In this document: piece after piece, positions 16,185 to 25,002 of the stretch
Layout of the letters: every line of letters begins with the position of its first letter
Position numbering within the stretch: the stretch's first letter is position 1
Notes under the pieces: model-generated
Seen by the model: the letters and a program-made list of their open reading frames with translations, nothing else
The model's database searches: none
What the model was told of the DNA's origin: nothing
Origin: Zobellia roscoffensis
GTDB taxonomy: Bacteria; Bacteroidota; Bacteroidia; Flavobacteriales; Flavobacteriaceae
Direction: 5' to 3'
NCBI RefSeq assembly: GCF_015330165.1
Contig: NZ_JADDXT010000002.1
Coordinates: 1,300,504 to 1,364,503 of the forward strand
DNA length: 64,000 nucleotides
Translations under genes and position numbers: made by a program

Positions 16185-17159
16185 TTATTTATTGATCTTT
16201 CTTGAACTTGTTTTGTCGGCAGTCGGGAAATCCTCTGGAATCGCTTGTGTTACCTTTCCTGTAGCGGCCCATTCAGCGCCTCTAAGCATACTGGTTAAAA
16301 AGCCAACACATTCCACCGAGTAATCCACATGCCCCATAATATTATGGAATATGCGCCCTTTACCATACTCTAAAGACATTAAAGCAGGTTCATGTCTATC
16401 AGTGCCTTTATTTTCCGGATCGGAATATGCCGTTGCTAAAACCTTCATATTCTCTGCGGGCCCTCGAAGGCTATTGTACAATTCATCTTTGGTATGTAAC
16501 CACATAGGGGGCATTCCCTTTGTAATTGGGTGCTCTTCTCTTATCTGAATTTGATATTCGCTCTGTGGGCCATGTGCACCGGCACTCCCAGGACTATCAT
16601 CACGAATAAGTTCGCCGTCATTATTGTAATACACATACGGACCATCTTTTTCGGTTCGGTCTCCCCAACCTCCTAAACCAATCATTTCGTTATAAGCTTC
16701 CCATTTAGGGAAGGAATTATCGGCCGCGTGAAAAACAACAAGTCCACCTCCTTTTTTGATGTATTTCTCAAATTTCTTTTGTGTTTCCTCAGGCCATGGA
16801 GCAGCATTCCATCCAAAATTACAGATGACCACATCGTACTTTGAAAACTTGGGACTATAATTTGGGTCATGTTCCGGCTTTTCTTTTGCCTCCGTTTCCT
16901 GAACACCGGCTATTGGAAACTCCGAAATGTATTTATCTCCCTTCCATGTATATTCCGAACGAGCCACCTCAACCGTAAATAGACCGGTATTCTCCATTTC
17001 GGTTTTTAATATATATGTGATTTTAGGCCATTGATCATGATTGTTCTGGCCGTCCACAATAAGCGCTTTCATTTTTTTGGACTGAGATGATTGAGAAATA
17101 GCCGTATTAGAAACAAAAACTACGGAAAGTATAAAAACTAAGGTTCGAAAATTACACAT
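16185..17159 (-). CDS. secreted ThuA domain-containing protein
   Basis: The 324-residue protein starts with a signal peptide (about 1-22, ending in AISQ) and continues with a ThuA-like fold of the class I glutamine amidotransferase superfamily: ALIVDGQNNHDQW at ~32-44, DVVICNFGW, and GGGLVVFHAADNSF. ThuA is linked to disaccharide metabolism in rhizobia, and Bacteroidetes secrete many members, often with sugar-degrading enzymes. No carbohydrate gene is adjacent here, so the substrate is open. It is first of two genes, divergent from the 17272 aminotransferase. Confidence 0.85.
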   Translation of the reverse strand: MCNFRTLVFILSVVFVSNTAISQSSQSKKMKALIVDGQNNHDQWPKITYILKTEMENTGLFTVEVARSEYTWKGDKYISEFPIAGVQETEAKEKPEHDPNYSPKFSKYDVVICNFGWNAAPWPEETQKKFEKYIKKGGGLVVFHAADNSFPKWEAYNEMIGLGGWGDRTEKDGPYVYYNNDGELIRDDSPGSAGAHGPQSEYQIQIREEHPITKGMPPMWLHTKDELYNSLRGPAENMKVLATAYSDPENKGTDRHEPALMSLEYGKGRIFHNIMGHVDYSVECVGFLTSMLRGAEWAATGKVTQAIPEDFPTADKTSSRKINK

Positions 17160-17271
17160 ATTACATATTTTGGATGCATAAATATAAGAGATTGTAACTA
17201 AGTTTATTAAAAAAAGAAAAAGTATATGCCTTTTAAAGTTGTAAATTGAAATCTTAACCGAATAACTTCAA

Positions 17272-18429
17272 ATGGCTTCTTCTCACTTGAAATTTTCATC
17301 TAAACTTCCTAATGCGAAGACTACAATTTTTACTACTGTGGGTAATCTGGCCCGCAAGCATAACGCCATAGATTTATCTCAGGGTTTTCCAAATTTTGAA
17401 GTGGATCAGAAACTAAGAAATTTGGTTACCAACGCCATGCAAAAAGGTCATAACCAATATGCCCCAATGCAAGGGTATTATCGTCTCAGGGAAATTATTT
17501 CTCAAAAAATTGAAATCCTTCATAATAGAATCTATAAACCCGAAACTGAAATTACCGTCACCGTTGGGGCTACGCAGGCTATTTTTACAGCTATTACGGC
17601 GTTTGTAAACAAAGGTGACGAGGTGGTCGTATTCAAACCTGCTTATGATTGCTACGAGCCAGCAATTGAACTCAATGGCGGAATTCCCATTTACGTACAA
17701 TTGGACGCTGATGGTTACAAACCCGATTGGCAAGCGTTCAAGAACAAAATTTCAGAGAAAACCCGAATGGTAATCATTAATACACCCCATAACCCAAGCG
17801 GGCGGATTTTCTCTAAAGAGGATATGCTGCAGCTTCAGGAAATTCTAAAGCCTACCAACTGCATTGTGGTTAGCGACGAGGTTTATGAGCATATTATTTT
17901 TGATGGAAATGCACATCAAAGTGCTTCTAGGTTTGATGATTTAGCACAGCGTAGTTTTGTTTGTGCCTCTTTTGGAAAAACTTTTCACGTAACCGGATGG
18001 AAAATAGGTTATTGCGCCGCTCCAGAAGTTTTGATGCGTGAATTTAGAAAAACACATCAGTTTGCTGTGTTTTGTGTTGACCACCCTGTGCAACGCGCCA
18101 TGGCGGACTATTTATGGAAAGAGGAAAACTATCTAAGCCTACCTTCTTTCTATCAAGAAAAAAGAGATTTATTTTTAGAAGGATTAAAAGGCTCCAAGTT
18201 TAAATTCAAACCCTCTGAGGGAACGTATTTTCAGCTGTTGGACTATAGTAAAATTACAGAGGAGAGTGATGAAGATTTAGCAAAGCGATTGATTACAGAG
18301 TACAAATTGGCAAGCATACCCATATCTTCTTTTAATGCGAATAATCGTCAAGACGGGGTTTTACGATTTTGTTTTGCAAAGAAAAATGAAACTTTGAAAC
18401 AAGCTATTGACATTCTTCAGTCGTTTTAA
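17272..18429 (+). CDS. methionine/aromatic aminotransferase, class I/II PLP enzyme
   Basis: The 385-residue fold-type I aminotransferase has the substrate loop IDLSQGFPNFEV, the N-P motif INTPHNPSG, SDEVYEHI, and the PLP lysine in SFGKTFHVTGWKIGY. The start and the GFPNF motif resemble YbdL-type methionine aminotransferase and kynurenine-oxoglutarate transaminase. A role in methionine salvage or aromatic amino acid transamination is likely but unproven. It is a single gene, followed by a bidirectional terminator at ~18462-18494. Confidence 0.88.
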   Translation: MASSHLKFSSKLPNAKTTIFTTVGNLARKHNAIDLSQGFPNFEVDQKLRNLVTNAMQKGHNQYAPMQGYYRLREIISQKIEILHNRIYKPETEITVTVGATQAIFTAITAFVNKGDEVVVFKPAYDCYEPAIELNGGIPIYVQLDADGYKPDWQAFKNKISEKTRMVIINTPHNPSGRIFSKEDMLQLQEILKPTNCIVVSDEVYEHIIFDGNAHQSASRFDDLAQRSFVCASFGKTFHVTGWKIGYCAAPEVLMREFRKTHQFAVFCVDHPVQRAMADYLWKEENYLSLPSFYQEKRDLFLEGLKGSKFKFKPSEGTYFQLLDYSKITEESDEDLAKRLITEYKLASIPISSFNANNRQDGVLRFCFAKKNETLKQAIDILQSF

Positions 18430-18461
18430 ATCTGATGCAAACCTTAAAAAAAAGGCATAAA

Positions 18462-18494
18462 AAAAAGCGGCCTTTGGGTGAGCCACTTTTTTTT
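18462..18494. terminator. bidirectional terminator
   Basis: A GC-rich stem (GCGGC pairing with GTGGC on the opposite arm) flanked by A-rich sequence on the left and eight T on the right. It can end both the plus-strand aminotransferase and the minus-strand small ORF at 18513. Confidence 0.7.
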
Positions 18495-18512
18495 AATTTT
18501 TTTCGAAATGCT

Positions 18513-18614
18513 TTACAGCATAAATAATTTTCTGGTCAGCATGACAATTCCGCTGAAAAAATCATTTTTGTACACTTGAATCTCTTCAGATGTTTGGTTA
18601 ATTTGGGCTTCCAT
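18513..18614 (-). CDS. possible small protein, 33 aa
   Basis: An ATG-initiated frame encodes MEAQINQTSEEIQVYKNDFF and then a short hydrophobic, basic tail containing GIVMLTRKLF. It sits in a transcription-unit-like context: paired TTCACAACA boxes ~95-125 bp upstream, and a terminator ~20 bp past the stop. The leader also shares CGnATCCCAAnTCCG with the duplicated units at 8 kb. The alternation of charged and hydrophobic residues looks protein-like, but the ORF is short enough to be accidental. Confidence 0.35.
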   Translation of the reverse strand: MEAQINQTSEEIQVYKNDFFSGIVMLTRKLFML

Positions 18615-18707
18615 AGGTCGTAAGTTTAGGTAAAATCGGATTTGGGATGCGACTTTCGATTAATAACACCATAAAAATACAGCCAAAGATGTTATCAAAA
18701 AAAAAGT

Positions 18708-18737
18708 TGTTGTGAAGCGGTATAAATCTGTTGTGAA
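18708..18737 (-). promoter_or_regulatory. paired TTCACAACA boxes, 21-bp period (copy 3)
   Basis: TGTTGTGAA at 18708-18716 and 18729-18737 on the plus strand, with the same orientation and 21-bp period as at 8209-8238 and 8514-8543 but an unrelated spacer. It is upstream of the small minus-strand ORF. The spacer difference means the boxes themselves are what is conserved. Confidence 0.5.
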
Positions 18738-18794
18738 GAACCTTATTGACAATTTTCTTACAAAAATTACCGTAAAATGATTAGGAGGTTTTAC

Positions 18795-19448
18795 TTACAA
18801 AATCATTTCAGGGACATCTCCATCCACAATTAAAACACCTTCCGTAGCCTTTTTAATATCATCTACAGAAACACCGGGTGCACGCTCAAGAAGTTTAAAC
18901 CCTTTTGGGGTTACCTCTATTACAGCTAAGTTGGTAACTATTTTGGTTACGCAGCCTACACCAGTAAGTGGTAAGCTGCATTTTTTCAGAAGTTTAGATT
19001 CTCCAGCACGATTGGTATGCATCATGGCTACAATTATATTCTCTGCAGAGGCTACCAAATCCATAGCACCACCCATACCTTTGACCATTTTACCCGGAAT
19101 TTTCCAGTTGGCAATATCGCCAGTTTCAGAAACTTCCATGGCACCTAGAATAGTAAGATCTACATGTTTACCCCTAATCATAGCAAAACTGGTTGCAGAA
19201 TCAAAAAAAGACGCTCCGTTAAGTGTAGTAATGGTCTGCTTTCCCGCGTTGATTATATCGGCATCCTCCTCCCCTTCAAAAGGAAAAGGCCCCATGCCTA
19301 GGACGCCGTTTTCACTCTGAAACTCTACATTTATATCATCTCTCACAAAGTTGGCCACCAAAGTAGGAATACCAATACCCAAATTTACATAGTATCCGTC
19401 TTTGACCTCTTTTGCAATTCGTTTTGCGATTCCGTTTTTATCTAACAT
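18795..19448 (-). CDS. scoB: 3-oxoacid CoA-transferase subunit B
   Basis: The 217-residue beta subunit of succinyl-CoA:3-ketoacid CoA-transferase moves CoA between succinate and acetoacetate in ketone-body or short-chain acid use. The active-site Glu lies in FQSENGVLGMGP, and the GGAMDLV and GGxxD-type motifs are present. The length is normal. It is encoded downstream of subunit A (19911) on the minus strand, but a four-helix-bundle gene lies between them. Confidence 0.93.
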   Translation of the reverse strand: MLDKNGIAKRIAKEVKDGYYVNLGIGIPTLVANFVRDDINVEFQSENGVLGMGPFPFEGEEDADIINAGKQTITTLNGASFFDSATSFAMIRGKHVDLTILGAMEVSETGDIANWKIPGKMVKGMGGAMDLVASAENIIVAMMHTNRAGESKLLKKCSLPLTGVGCVTKIVTNLAVIEVTPKGFKLLERAPGVSVDDIKKATEGVLIVDGDVPEMIL

Positions 19449-19488
19449 AACTAATGTATCAATTAAAAAATGAGAAAATGTACCAATG

Positions 19489-19845
19489 TTACTTTTGTTG
19501 ATTTTTTTTGCTGGTACTCACAATTTTGTACATAATTAAACCGAGTTCATTTATATCCATTTTCAAATCCTGTTTGAAAGGATACGATGTAGCTCGTTCA
19601 CATAATATCAACCAATATTTAGTTTCCTCTAGCTCTTTTAATGCTATTTTAATTTTGTGTATAAAGTCTACCCTACTTTCAGCATTTTGAGCTTCATGAA
19701 TATTTGCTCCAATACTAGTACCAGATTTTAAAAGTTGATTGGCAATTACAAACTTTCCTTTTTCCTTTAGCACTTCACAAAAATCTATAATTTTCAAAGC
19801 AAAATCTATTGATTTCACAACAACTGGATTCTCCTTTTTGACCAT
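19489..19845 (-). CDS. four-helix bundle protein (23S rRNA intervening-sequence family)
   Basis: The 118-residue all-helical protein has the family landmarks: SIDFALKIIDFCEVL, LLKSGTSIGANIHEAQNAES, and ALKELEETKYWL. Such proteins were first seen in intervening sequences of 23S rRNA genes and occur as solitary genes throughout Bacteroidetes; diversity-generating retroelement Avd proteins share the fold. Function is unknown. It lies between scoA and scoB in the same direction, with AT-rich flanks full of CATTG/CATTA words, suggesting insertion into the operon. Confidence 0.88.
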   Translation of the reverse strand: MVKKENPVVVKSIDFALKIIDFCEVLKEKGKFVIANQLLKSGTSIGANIHEAQNAESRVDFIHKIKIALKELEETKYWLILCERATSYPFKQDLKMDINELGLIMYKIVSTSKKNQQK

Positions 19846-19910
19846 TATACTATTTTAAAAATAATCTCTTTAAGGTGCTTAATTGCTACATTAACACATT
19901 GAATCATTAA

Positions 19911-20612
19911 TTAATTGTGCGGACGCACAGTAAGTTGTTCAATCCGTTTTTCATAGTTTTTACCTTGGAAAATACGTTGAATGAATATACCTGGGACATG
20001 CACTTGATTTGGGTCTAATTCGCCTGCAGGAACAAGCTCTTCAACTTCGGCAACGGTAATTTTGGCCGCTCCACACATACAGGGGTTAAAGTTTCTGGCG
20101 GTACCCTTAAAAATTAGGTTTCCGGCTTCATCTCCCTTCCATGCTTTTACAAATGCAAAATCCGCATTAAACGCTTCCTCCAGCACATACATTTTTCCGT
20201 TAAACTCCCGGGTTTCCTTACCTTCTGCAACTTCGGTACCATAACCCGCCGGCGTATAGAAAGCAGGAAAACCTGCTTGTGCCGCACGGCATTTTTCGGC
20301 TAATGTACCTTGCGGAGTCAATTCCACTTCCAATTCGCCACTTAACATTTGCCGTTCAAACTCTTCGTTCTCTCCTACGTAAGAAGATATCATTTTTTTA
20401 ATCTGATGCTTGTGCAATAGCAATCCTAGCCCAAAATCATCCACCCCGGCATTATTGGAAATACAAGTAATATCCTTGATGTTGGATTCTACAAGTGCGG
20501 TAATCGCGTTTTCCGGAATTCCACACAGCCCAAAACCACCTAGCATAAAGGTCATTCCGTCTTGAATACCCTGCAAGGCTTCTTTTACATCAGTTACTTT
20601 TTTAGAGATCAT
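19911..20612 (-). CDS. scoA: 3-oxoacid CoA-transferase subunit A
   Basis: The 233-residue alpha subunit carries the CoA-transferase signature GGFGLCGIPENAI, and later GTLAEKCRAAQAGFPAF and ARNFNPCMCGAAKITVAEVE. I start at the ATG at 20612 (MISKKVTDV), the usual start for the family; an in-frame ATG 33 bases upstream adds a segment not typical of ScoA. The gene precedes the four-helix-bundle gene and scoB in one minus-strand unit. Confidence 0.93.
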   Translation of the reverse strand: MISKKVTDVKEALQGIQDGMTFMLGGFGLCGIPENAITALVESNIKDITCISNNAGVDDFGLGLLLHKHQIKKMISSYVGENEEFERQMLSGELEVELTPQGTLAEKCRAAQAGFPAFYTPAGYGTEVAEGKETREFNGKMYVLEEAFNADFAFVKAWKGDEAGNLIFKGTARNFNPCMCGAAKITVAEVEELVPAGELDPNQVHVPGIFIQRIFQGKNYEKRIEQLTVRPHN

Positions 20613-20662
20613 ACTAAAGGAATAAAAGATTTCTATTGCAGTCAAGTTACAATTTTAAAACG

Positions 20663-20701
20663 AAATTGCCCGTGACTTTCGGTGAAAGTCACGGGCAATT
20701 T
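20663..20701 (-). terminator. long hairpin terminator of the PSP1-gldH-PBP1A operon
   Basis: A perfect 18-bp stem (AAATTGCCCGTGACTTTC and its complement) with a GGT loop, followed on the minus strand by TTTCGTTTTAAAATT, lies just downstream of the PBP1A stop. Confidence 0.85.
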
Positions 20702-20727
20702 CCCAAGCAATTATCTGCTTCTATTCT

Positions 20728-23076
20728 TTAAAAATCCAAGTCGTCTAAATCATCATCCAAGCCTTCATTTTCATCATTATCCTCTTCAACTTTACTACAG
20801 TCTATATTTATGGACATGTTTTCAGGTTTATCAAATTCCCCATCGGAAATACCTAAATCCTTATTCTCATAGTTCTTTTTCATGTACAGCCCCCAAATAG
20901 GTAGCGCCATAGAAGCCCCTTGACCATACGTTATGGATTTAAAGTGTACCGACCTTTCTTCACCACCTACCCAAACACCGGTTACCAGGTTAGGCACCAT
21001 ACCCATAAACCAACCATCACTCTGATTTTGTGTCGTGCCGGTCTTACCCGCTATTGGGTTCGTAAATCCGTAAGGATATCCAGTAATCACCTCTTTATAA
21101 GCCGTAGTATTTTTTTGGTATGAATGTCTTAATCGCGTACCAGAACCACCTTCGGTAACACCTTGCATTAGGTCTACCATGGCATAGGCTACATCTTTAC
21201 TCAACACGTCTTTGGTTTCAGGGACATATTCGTAAAGAACGGTACCGTTTTTATCTTCAATGCGGGTTACCATAACCGGCTTTACATATACCCCTTGATT
21301 GGCAAATGCACCATAGGCACCAACCATCTCGTACACATTTATTTCAGGCGTACCCAATGCTATGGAAGGTACCTCTAGAATTTCCCGGTTCAGACCTAGG
21401 TTGTTTACAATGGAAACCACGGACCTTGGACCTACACGGTCTATTAATTGTGCGGTTACAGTATTAACCGAATTTGCCAGTGCGGCTTTTAACGTATAAT
21501 TTTTACCAGAGTATTTTCCATCGGCATTTTTTGGACACCAAGGCTCCATATTACCATGTTTTCCGGCTTCTATACAATATTGCGTATCCGGTAGTTCATC
21601 ACAAGGCGATAATCGTAATTGATCTATAGCCGCAGCATAAACGAAAGGCTTGAAAGTAGACCCTGCTTGACGCGATCCTTGAATAACATTATCATACTGA
21701 AAGTGTCTATAATCTATACCACCAACCCAAGCTTTTACATGACCTGTCTGCGGTTCCATAGACATCATAGCGGCTCTCAAGAATGTTTTATAGTATCTAA
21801 TAGAATCTAAAGGCGTCATAATTGTATCACGCTCACGACCGTCACTATTCCAATCAAAAACGGTCATCTCTGTCTTTTTCTTGAAAGATTCTCGGATTAT
21901 CTCTTCAGATTTGCCCTCAGATTTCATTTGTCGCCAACGATGAGAATTTTTCATTGCACGCTCCAAAATTCGATTTATATCAGACTTCTCTAAATCTAAA
22001 AATGGTGCCGTTGGGTTTCTATCAGGGGTATTTTGGTGAAAAAACTCATCTTGAAGGTTAGACATGTGACTACGAACTGCATCTTCTGCATTAGCCTGCA
22101 TTCTAGAATCTATAGTCGTGTATATTTTAAGGCCATCTAGATACAAATTCCATTTGTCCCTGCCTCCTTCTAATGCAGGTTTAGGATTCTTGGAAATCCA
22201 ATCGTTCATAAAACCTTGCAAGTACATTCTAAAATAGGTAGCCAAACCTTCTTTATGTGATTCTGGATTAAAATTAATATCCATCCTCATGGCCTGCAAT
22301 GAGTCTTTTTCATGCTCGGTAATGAACTCATATTTTGCCATCTGCCCCAATACCGTATTTCTACGATTGGTCACCAATTCTTCTCTTCTAATTGGGTTGA
22401 AATAGGACGAGTTTTTAAGCATTCCCACCAAAACTGCCGATTCTTCTACCTTTAATTGCTGTGGCTCTTTACCAAAATATATTTTTGCCGCAGAACGTAT
22501 CCCATCTGCGTTATTAAGAAAATCATATTGATTGAGGTACATAGCAATAATCTCTTCTTTGGTATATTGCCTTTCGAGACGCGTAGCTAGCACCCACTCC
22601 ATTATTTTTTGACGTATGGCCTCTACCTTATTCTTAGACCTTACGCCCACAAAAAGTTGCCGTGCTAACTGCTGTGTAATGGTACTGGCACCCCCTTTTT
22701 TACCTAGATAGGCCAACGCTCTCATAAACCCGAAAGCATCAATACCGGAGTGATCGTAAAAACGAGCATCTTCAGTAGCAATAAGGGCATTCACCAAATT
22801 CTGAGGAAGACTATCGTAAGGTACGGGAGTACGGTTATCATCTAAATAAAACTTACCCAATGTTTTGGCATCCGAAGAAATAATCTCTGTAGCCAAATTG
22901 GTCTGTGGGTTCTCTAGGTATTCATATTCAGGCATATCTATACCTAAAAGACCCTCGGAAGCCAATAAAAATATTAATGCGACTAATAGAATACCTGAAG
23001 TGAACAGGATCCAGAACCACTTGATATATTTAAAATATCCTTTGGTTTTTTTCTTTTCAACCACCTTCTTGGCCAT
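20728..23076 (-). CDS. penicillin-binding protein 1A (bifunctional transglycosylase/transpeptidase)
   Basis: The 782-residue class A PBP has one N-terminal membrane anchor (about 18-42). The GT51 glycosyltransferase domain shows EDARFYDHSGID and STITQQLARQLF. The transpeptidase domain has SxxK in GSTFKPF, the SVN motif and KTG in GKTGTTQ. It polymerises and cross-links peptidoglycan. The acidic C-terminal tail (after ~755) is rich in Asp and Glu. It is the last gene of an operon with gldH (6 bp upstream) and the PSP1 gene, and is followed by a strong terminator. Confidence 0.94.
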   Translation of the reverse strand: MAKKVVEKKKTKGYFKYIKWFWILFTSGILLVALIFLLASEGLLGIDMPEYEYLENPQTNLATEIISSDAKTLGKFYLDDNRTPVPYDSLPQNLVNALIATEDARFYDHSGIDAFGFMRALAYLGKKGGASTITQQLARQLFVGVRSKNKVEAIRQKIMEWVLATRLERQYTKEEIIAMYLNQYDFLNNADGIRSAAKIYFGKEPQQLKVEESAVLVGMLKNSSYFNPIRREELVTNRRNTVLGQMAKYEFITEHEKDSLQAMRMDINFNPESHKEGLATYFRMYLQGFMNDWISKNPKPALEGGRDKWNLYLDGLKIYTTIDSRMQANAEDAVRSHMSNLQDEFFHQNTPDRNPTAPFLDLEKSDINRILERAMKNSHRWRQMKSEGKSEEIIRESFKKKTEMTVFDWNSDGRERDTIMTPLDSIRYYKTFLRAAMMSMEPQTGHVKAWVGGIDYRHFQYDNVIQGSRQAGSTFKPFVYAAAIDQLRLSPCDELPDTQYCIEAGKHGNMEPWCPKNADGKYSGKNYTLKAALANSVNTVTAQLIDRVGPRSVVSIVNNLGLNREILEVPSIALGTPEINVYEMVGAYGAFANQGVYVKPVMVTRIEDKNGTVLYEYVPETKDVLSKDVAYAMVDLMQGVTEGGSGTRLRHSYQKNTTAYKEVITGYPYGFTNPIAGKTGTTQNQSDGWFMGMVPNLVTGVWVGGEERSVHFKSITYGQGASMALPIWGLYMKKNYENKDLGISDGEFDKPENMSINIDCSKVEEDNDENEGLDDDLDDLDF

Positions 23077-23082
23077 AATACG

Positions 23083-23568
23083 TTACTCGTTACTTTTTTC
23101 TATTTCAAACCCGACGTCTGTAACGCCTTTTAAATTTTCAACCCCGTTAACACTACCATTTTTTCGCATGGCATGCCAGATACGTAAATTATATACGCCA
23201 GAGGAAGGAAAAACGATGTTTTCCTTGTACCATAATTTATTTTCTTTAATGCTACCATATCCTTTTCCCAACCAAGTACCATCTGGTAAAGCCATCTCGT
23301 ACTCCAACGTATCTTTCACCGTTTCTCCCGAAGGAAATTCCAATTCTGCAATTAAAAACAGGTTATTGTAAGGGAACGTGGCGTCATTACGAACCGTAAT
23401 GAACATATTATGTCTTTGTGTAGTATCTATTTCAGAAAACGAAAAAACAATGTTGTCCTCTTTGCCCCATGAACCGCCTTTAGTAGCCTGAAATTCAGAT
23501 TTCACTAAATTATCATTACAAGCAAAACATAAGGCTACAACAGCAAAAACCAGTAAAAACCTAGCCAT
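23083..23568 (-). CDS. gldH: gliding motility lipoprotein GldH
   Basis: The 161-residue lipoprotein has a short signal and a lipobox-like CFAC ending at Cys17, and then the GldH pattern with RHNMFITVRNDATFPYNNL, DTLEYEMALPDGTWLGKGYG and YNLRIWHAMR. GldH is needed for gliding and is tied to the type IX secretion/gliding machinery of flavobacteria. The start at 23568 (MARFLL) is chosen because it puts the signal sequence at the N-terminus; the longer open frame would bury it. It overlaps the end of the PSP1 gene by 8 bp. Confidence 0.9.
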   Translation of the reverse strand: MARFLLVFAVVALCFACNDNLVKSEFQATKGGSWGKEDNIVFSFSEIDTTQRHNMFITVRNDATFPYNNLFLIAELEFPSGETVKDTLEYEMALPDGTWLGKGYGSIKENKLWYKENIVFPSSGVYNLRIWHAMRKNGSVNGVENLKGVTDVGFEIEKSNE

Positions 23569-24826
23569 TTTTTTGCTGCCTTTTAGGGTTATTATTTCTC
23601 CTTCTTTTGTTCTTTGAAGCATTTGTTGCATTGGCAGGTTTATTGCCTCTATTCTTATTGTTGTTATTATGGTTTCCGCCACTATTTGCTTTGGCTTTAT
23701 TTTTCTTACGATTTCTATTTCTTGAAGATCGCTTAGGTCTGTCAAAACGGGTAAGGCTATCTTGCCCAACCACATTCTCGAACACCTTTTCTTCCTTAAC
23801 GAAATTATCTACCGTATATTCCTCTAGGCTGGCAACTTTTTCTTTCTTTTTATTTTTGGCAAGAATTTCCTGAACCTGCTCCTTGGTCAACGTATGCCAA
23901 TTTGCCGGATCATCTTTATAGGAAAACCAAAGCATTCCTTTGAAAATATCGGTTTTTTGGCAGAATGCGAGACCCTTTTCTGTAAACAATCTCGTGTCTT
24001 GAGGTGGAAAATCTTTTAGTGCGTCTAGATACATGTCTAGCTCATAATTTAAGCAACATTTTAGCTTACCACACTGCCCTGCTAATTTTTGGGGATTCAA
24101 TGATAATTGCTGGTAACGAGCCGCAGAAGTACTTACTGATCTAAAATCGGTCAACCAAGTTGAGCAACATAATTCTCGTCCGCACGAACCTATACCACCC
24201 AAGCGCTGAGCCTCTTGACGATACCCAATTTGGCGCATCTCTATGCGAATACCAAAGGCTTTAGCCATATCTTTTATGAGCTGCCTGAAATCTACACGAT
24301 CTTCTGCCGTATAATAAAACGTGGCCTTGGAACCATCACCTTGAAATTCAACATCTGAAATCTTCATTTGAAGCTTCAGAATAATCGCTATCTCTCGTGC
24401 ACGTTTCTTGATTTCTTCCTCTCGGTCACGGCATTTTTGCCATTTATCAATATCGTTCTGCGACGCTTTTCTGTGGATTTTTGGAAGGTTTTCGTCTTTA
24501 TAATCCACCTTCTTGCGCTTCATTTGCACTTTTACCAATTCACCAACAAGGGTAACCATACCAATGTCATGACCTGATTGTGCTTGTGTTGCCACAATAT
24601 CACCTATCGAAATGGATAGATTTTCACTATTTCTGAAGAATTCTTTTCTACTGTTCTTAAATCGAACTTCTACGCAATCAAACGGCTTTTCACCATTAGG
24701 AAGCGACATGTTGGAAAGCCAATCAAAGACGGTTAATTTATTACAACCATCGGTACCACAAGTTCCATTATTCTTGCAACCAGAAGGTTGTCCGTCCTTA
24801 CCGGTCGAACAACTGCTACAGCCCAT
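23561..24826 (-). CDS. PSP1 domain protein, RicT/YaaT homologue
   Basis: The 421-residue protein has a Cys-rich N-terminus (MGCSSCSTGKDGQPSGCKNNG, several Cys in the first 30 residues), a PSP1 C-terminal-type domain (about 95-290) and conserved Cys in GRELCCSTW and CGKLKCCLNYEL that in Bacillus RicT help bind Fe-S clusters. RicT acts in RNA maturation with RNase Y and in sporulation; the flavobacterial role is unknown. The last ~60 residues are a Lys/Arg/Asn-rich low-complexity tail, perhaps RNA-binding. First gene of the operon with gldH and PBP1A. Confidence 0.88.
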   Translation of the reverse strand: MGCSSCSTGKDGQPSGCKNNGTCGTDGCNKLTVFDWLSNMSLPNGEKPFDCVEVRFKNSRKEFFRNSENLSISIGDIVATQAQSGHDIGMVTLVGELVKVQMKRKKVDYKDENLPKIHRKASQNDIDKWQKCRDREEEIKKRAREIAIILKLQMKISDVEFQGDGSKATFYYTAEDRVDFRQLIKDMAKAFGIRIEMRQIGYRQEAQRLGGIGSCGRELCCSTWLTDFRSVSTSAARYQQLSLNPQKLAGQCGKLKCCLNYELDMYLDALKDFPPQDTRLFTEKGLAFCQKTDIFKGMLWFSYKDDPANWHTLTKEQVQEILAKNKKKEKVASLEEYTVDNFVKEEKVFENVVGQDSLTRFDRPKRSSRNRNRKKNKAKANSGGNHNNNNKNRGNKPANATNASKNKRRRNNNPKRQQKNG

Positions 24827-25002
24827 ATTTTATATGTTGGTTTGGTCTAAACGGGGGTTTTTGACCAAATAAGGTTCGTACTAATTTTATATGTAAAGGT
24901 ACTAAATTTTTAATGTGATAGAAAGTTATCTCAACTTAGGCGGGTTCTTCGTTCCTTTGTACTAGTTACCTCTATGTTTAAAAATATTGGATGCTCCATT
25001 CT

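Noticed and set aside
18931..19320. Plus-strand 129-codon frame inside scoB
   Set aside because: Antisense shadow of scoB; the composition follows from the opposite-strand codons.
19489..19845. Four-helix-bundle gene as the Avd part of a diversity-generating retroelement
   Set aside because: No reverse transcriptase, template repeat or variable repeat is nearby; solitary members of this family are common.
22865..23371. Plus-strand 168-codon frame over PBP1A and gldH
   Set aside because: It crosses two well-supported minus-strand genes and their 6-bp junction, and has no independent signal.
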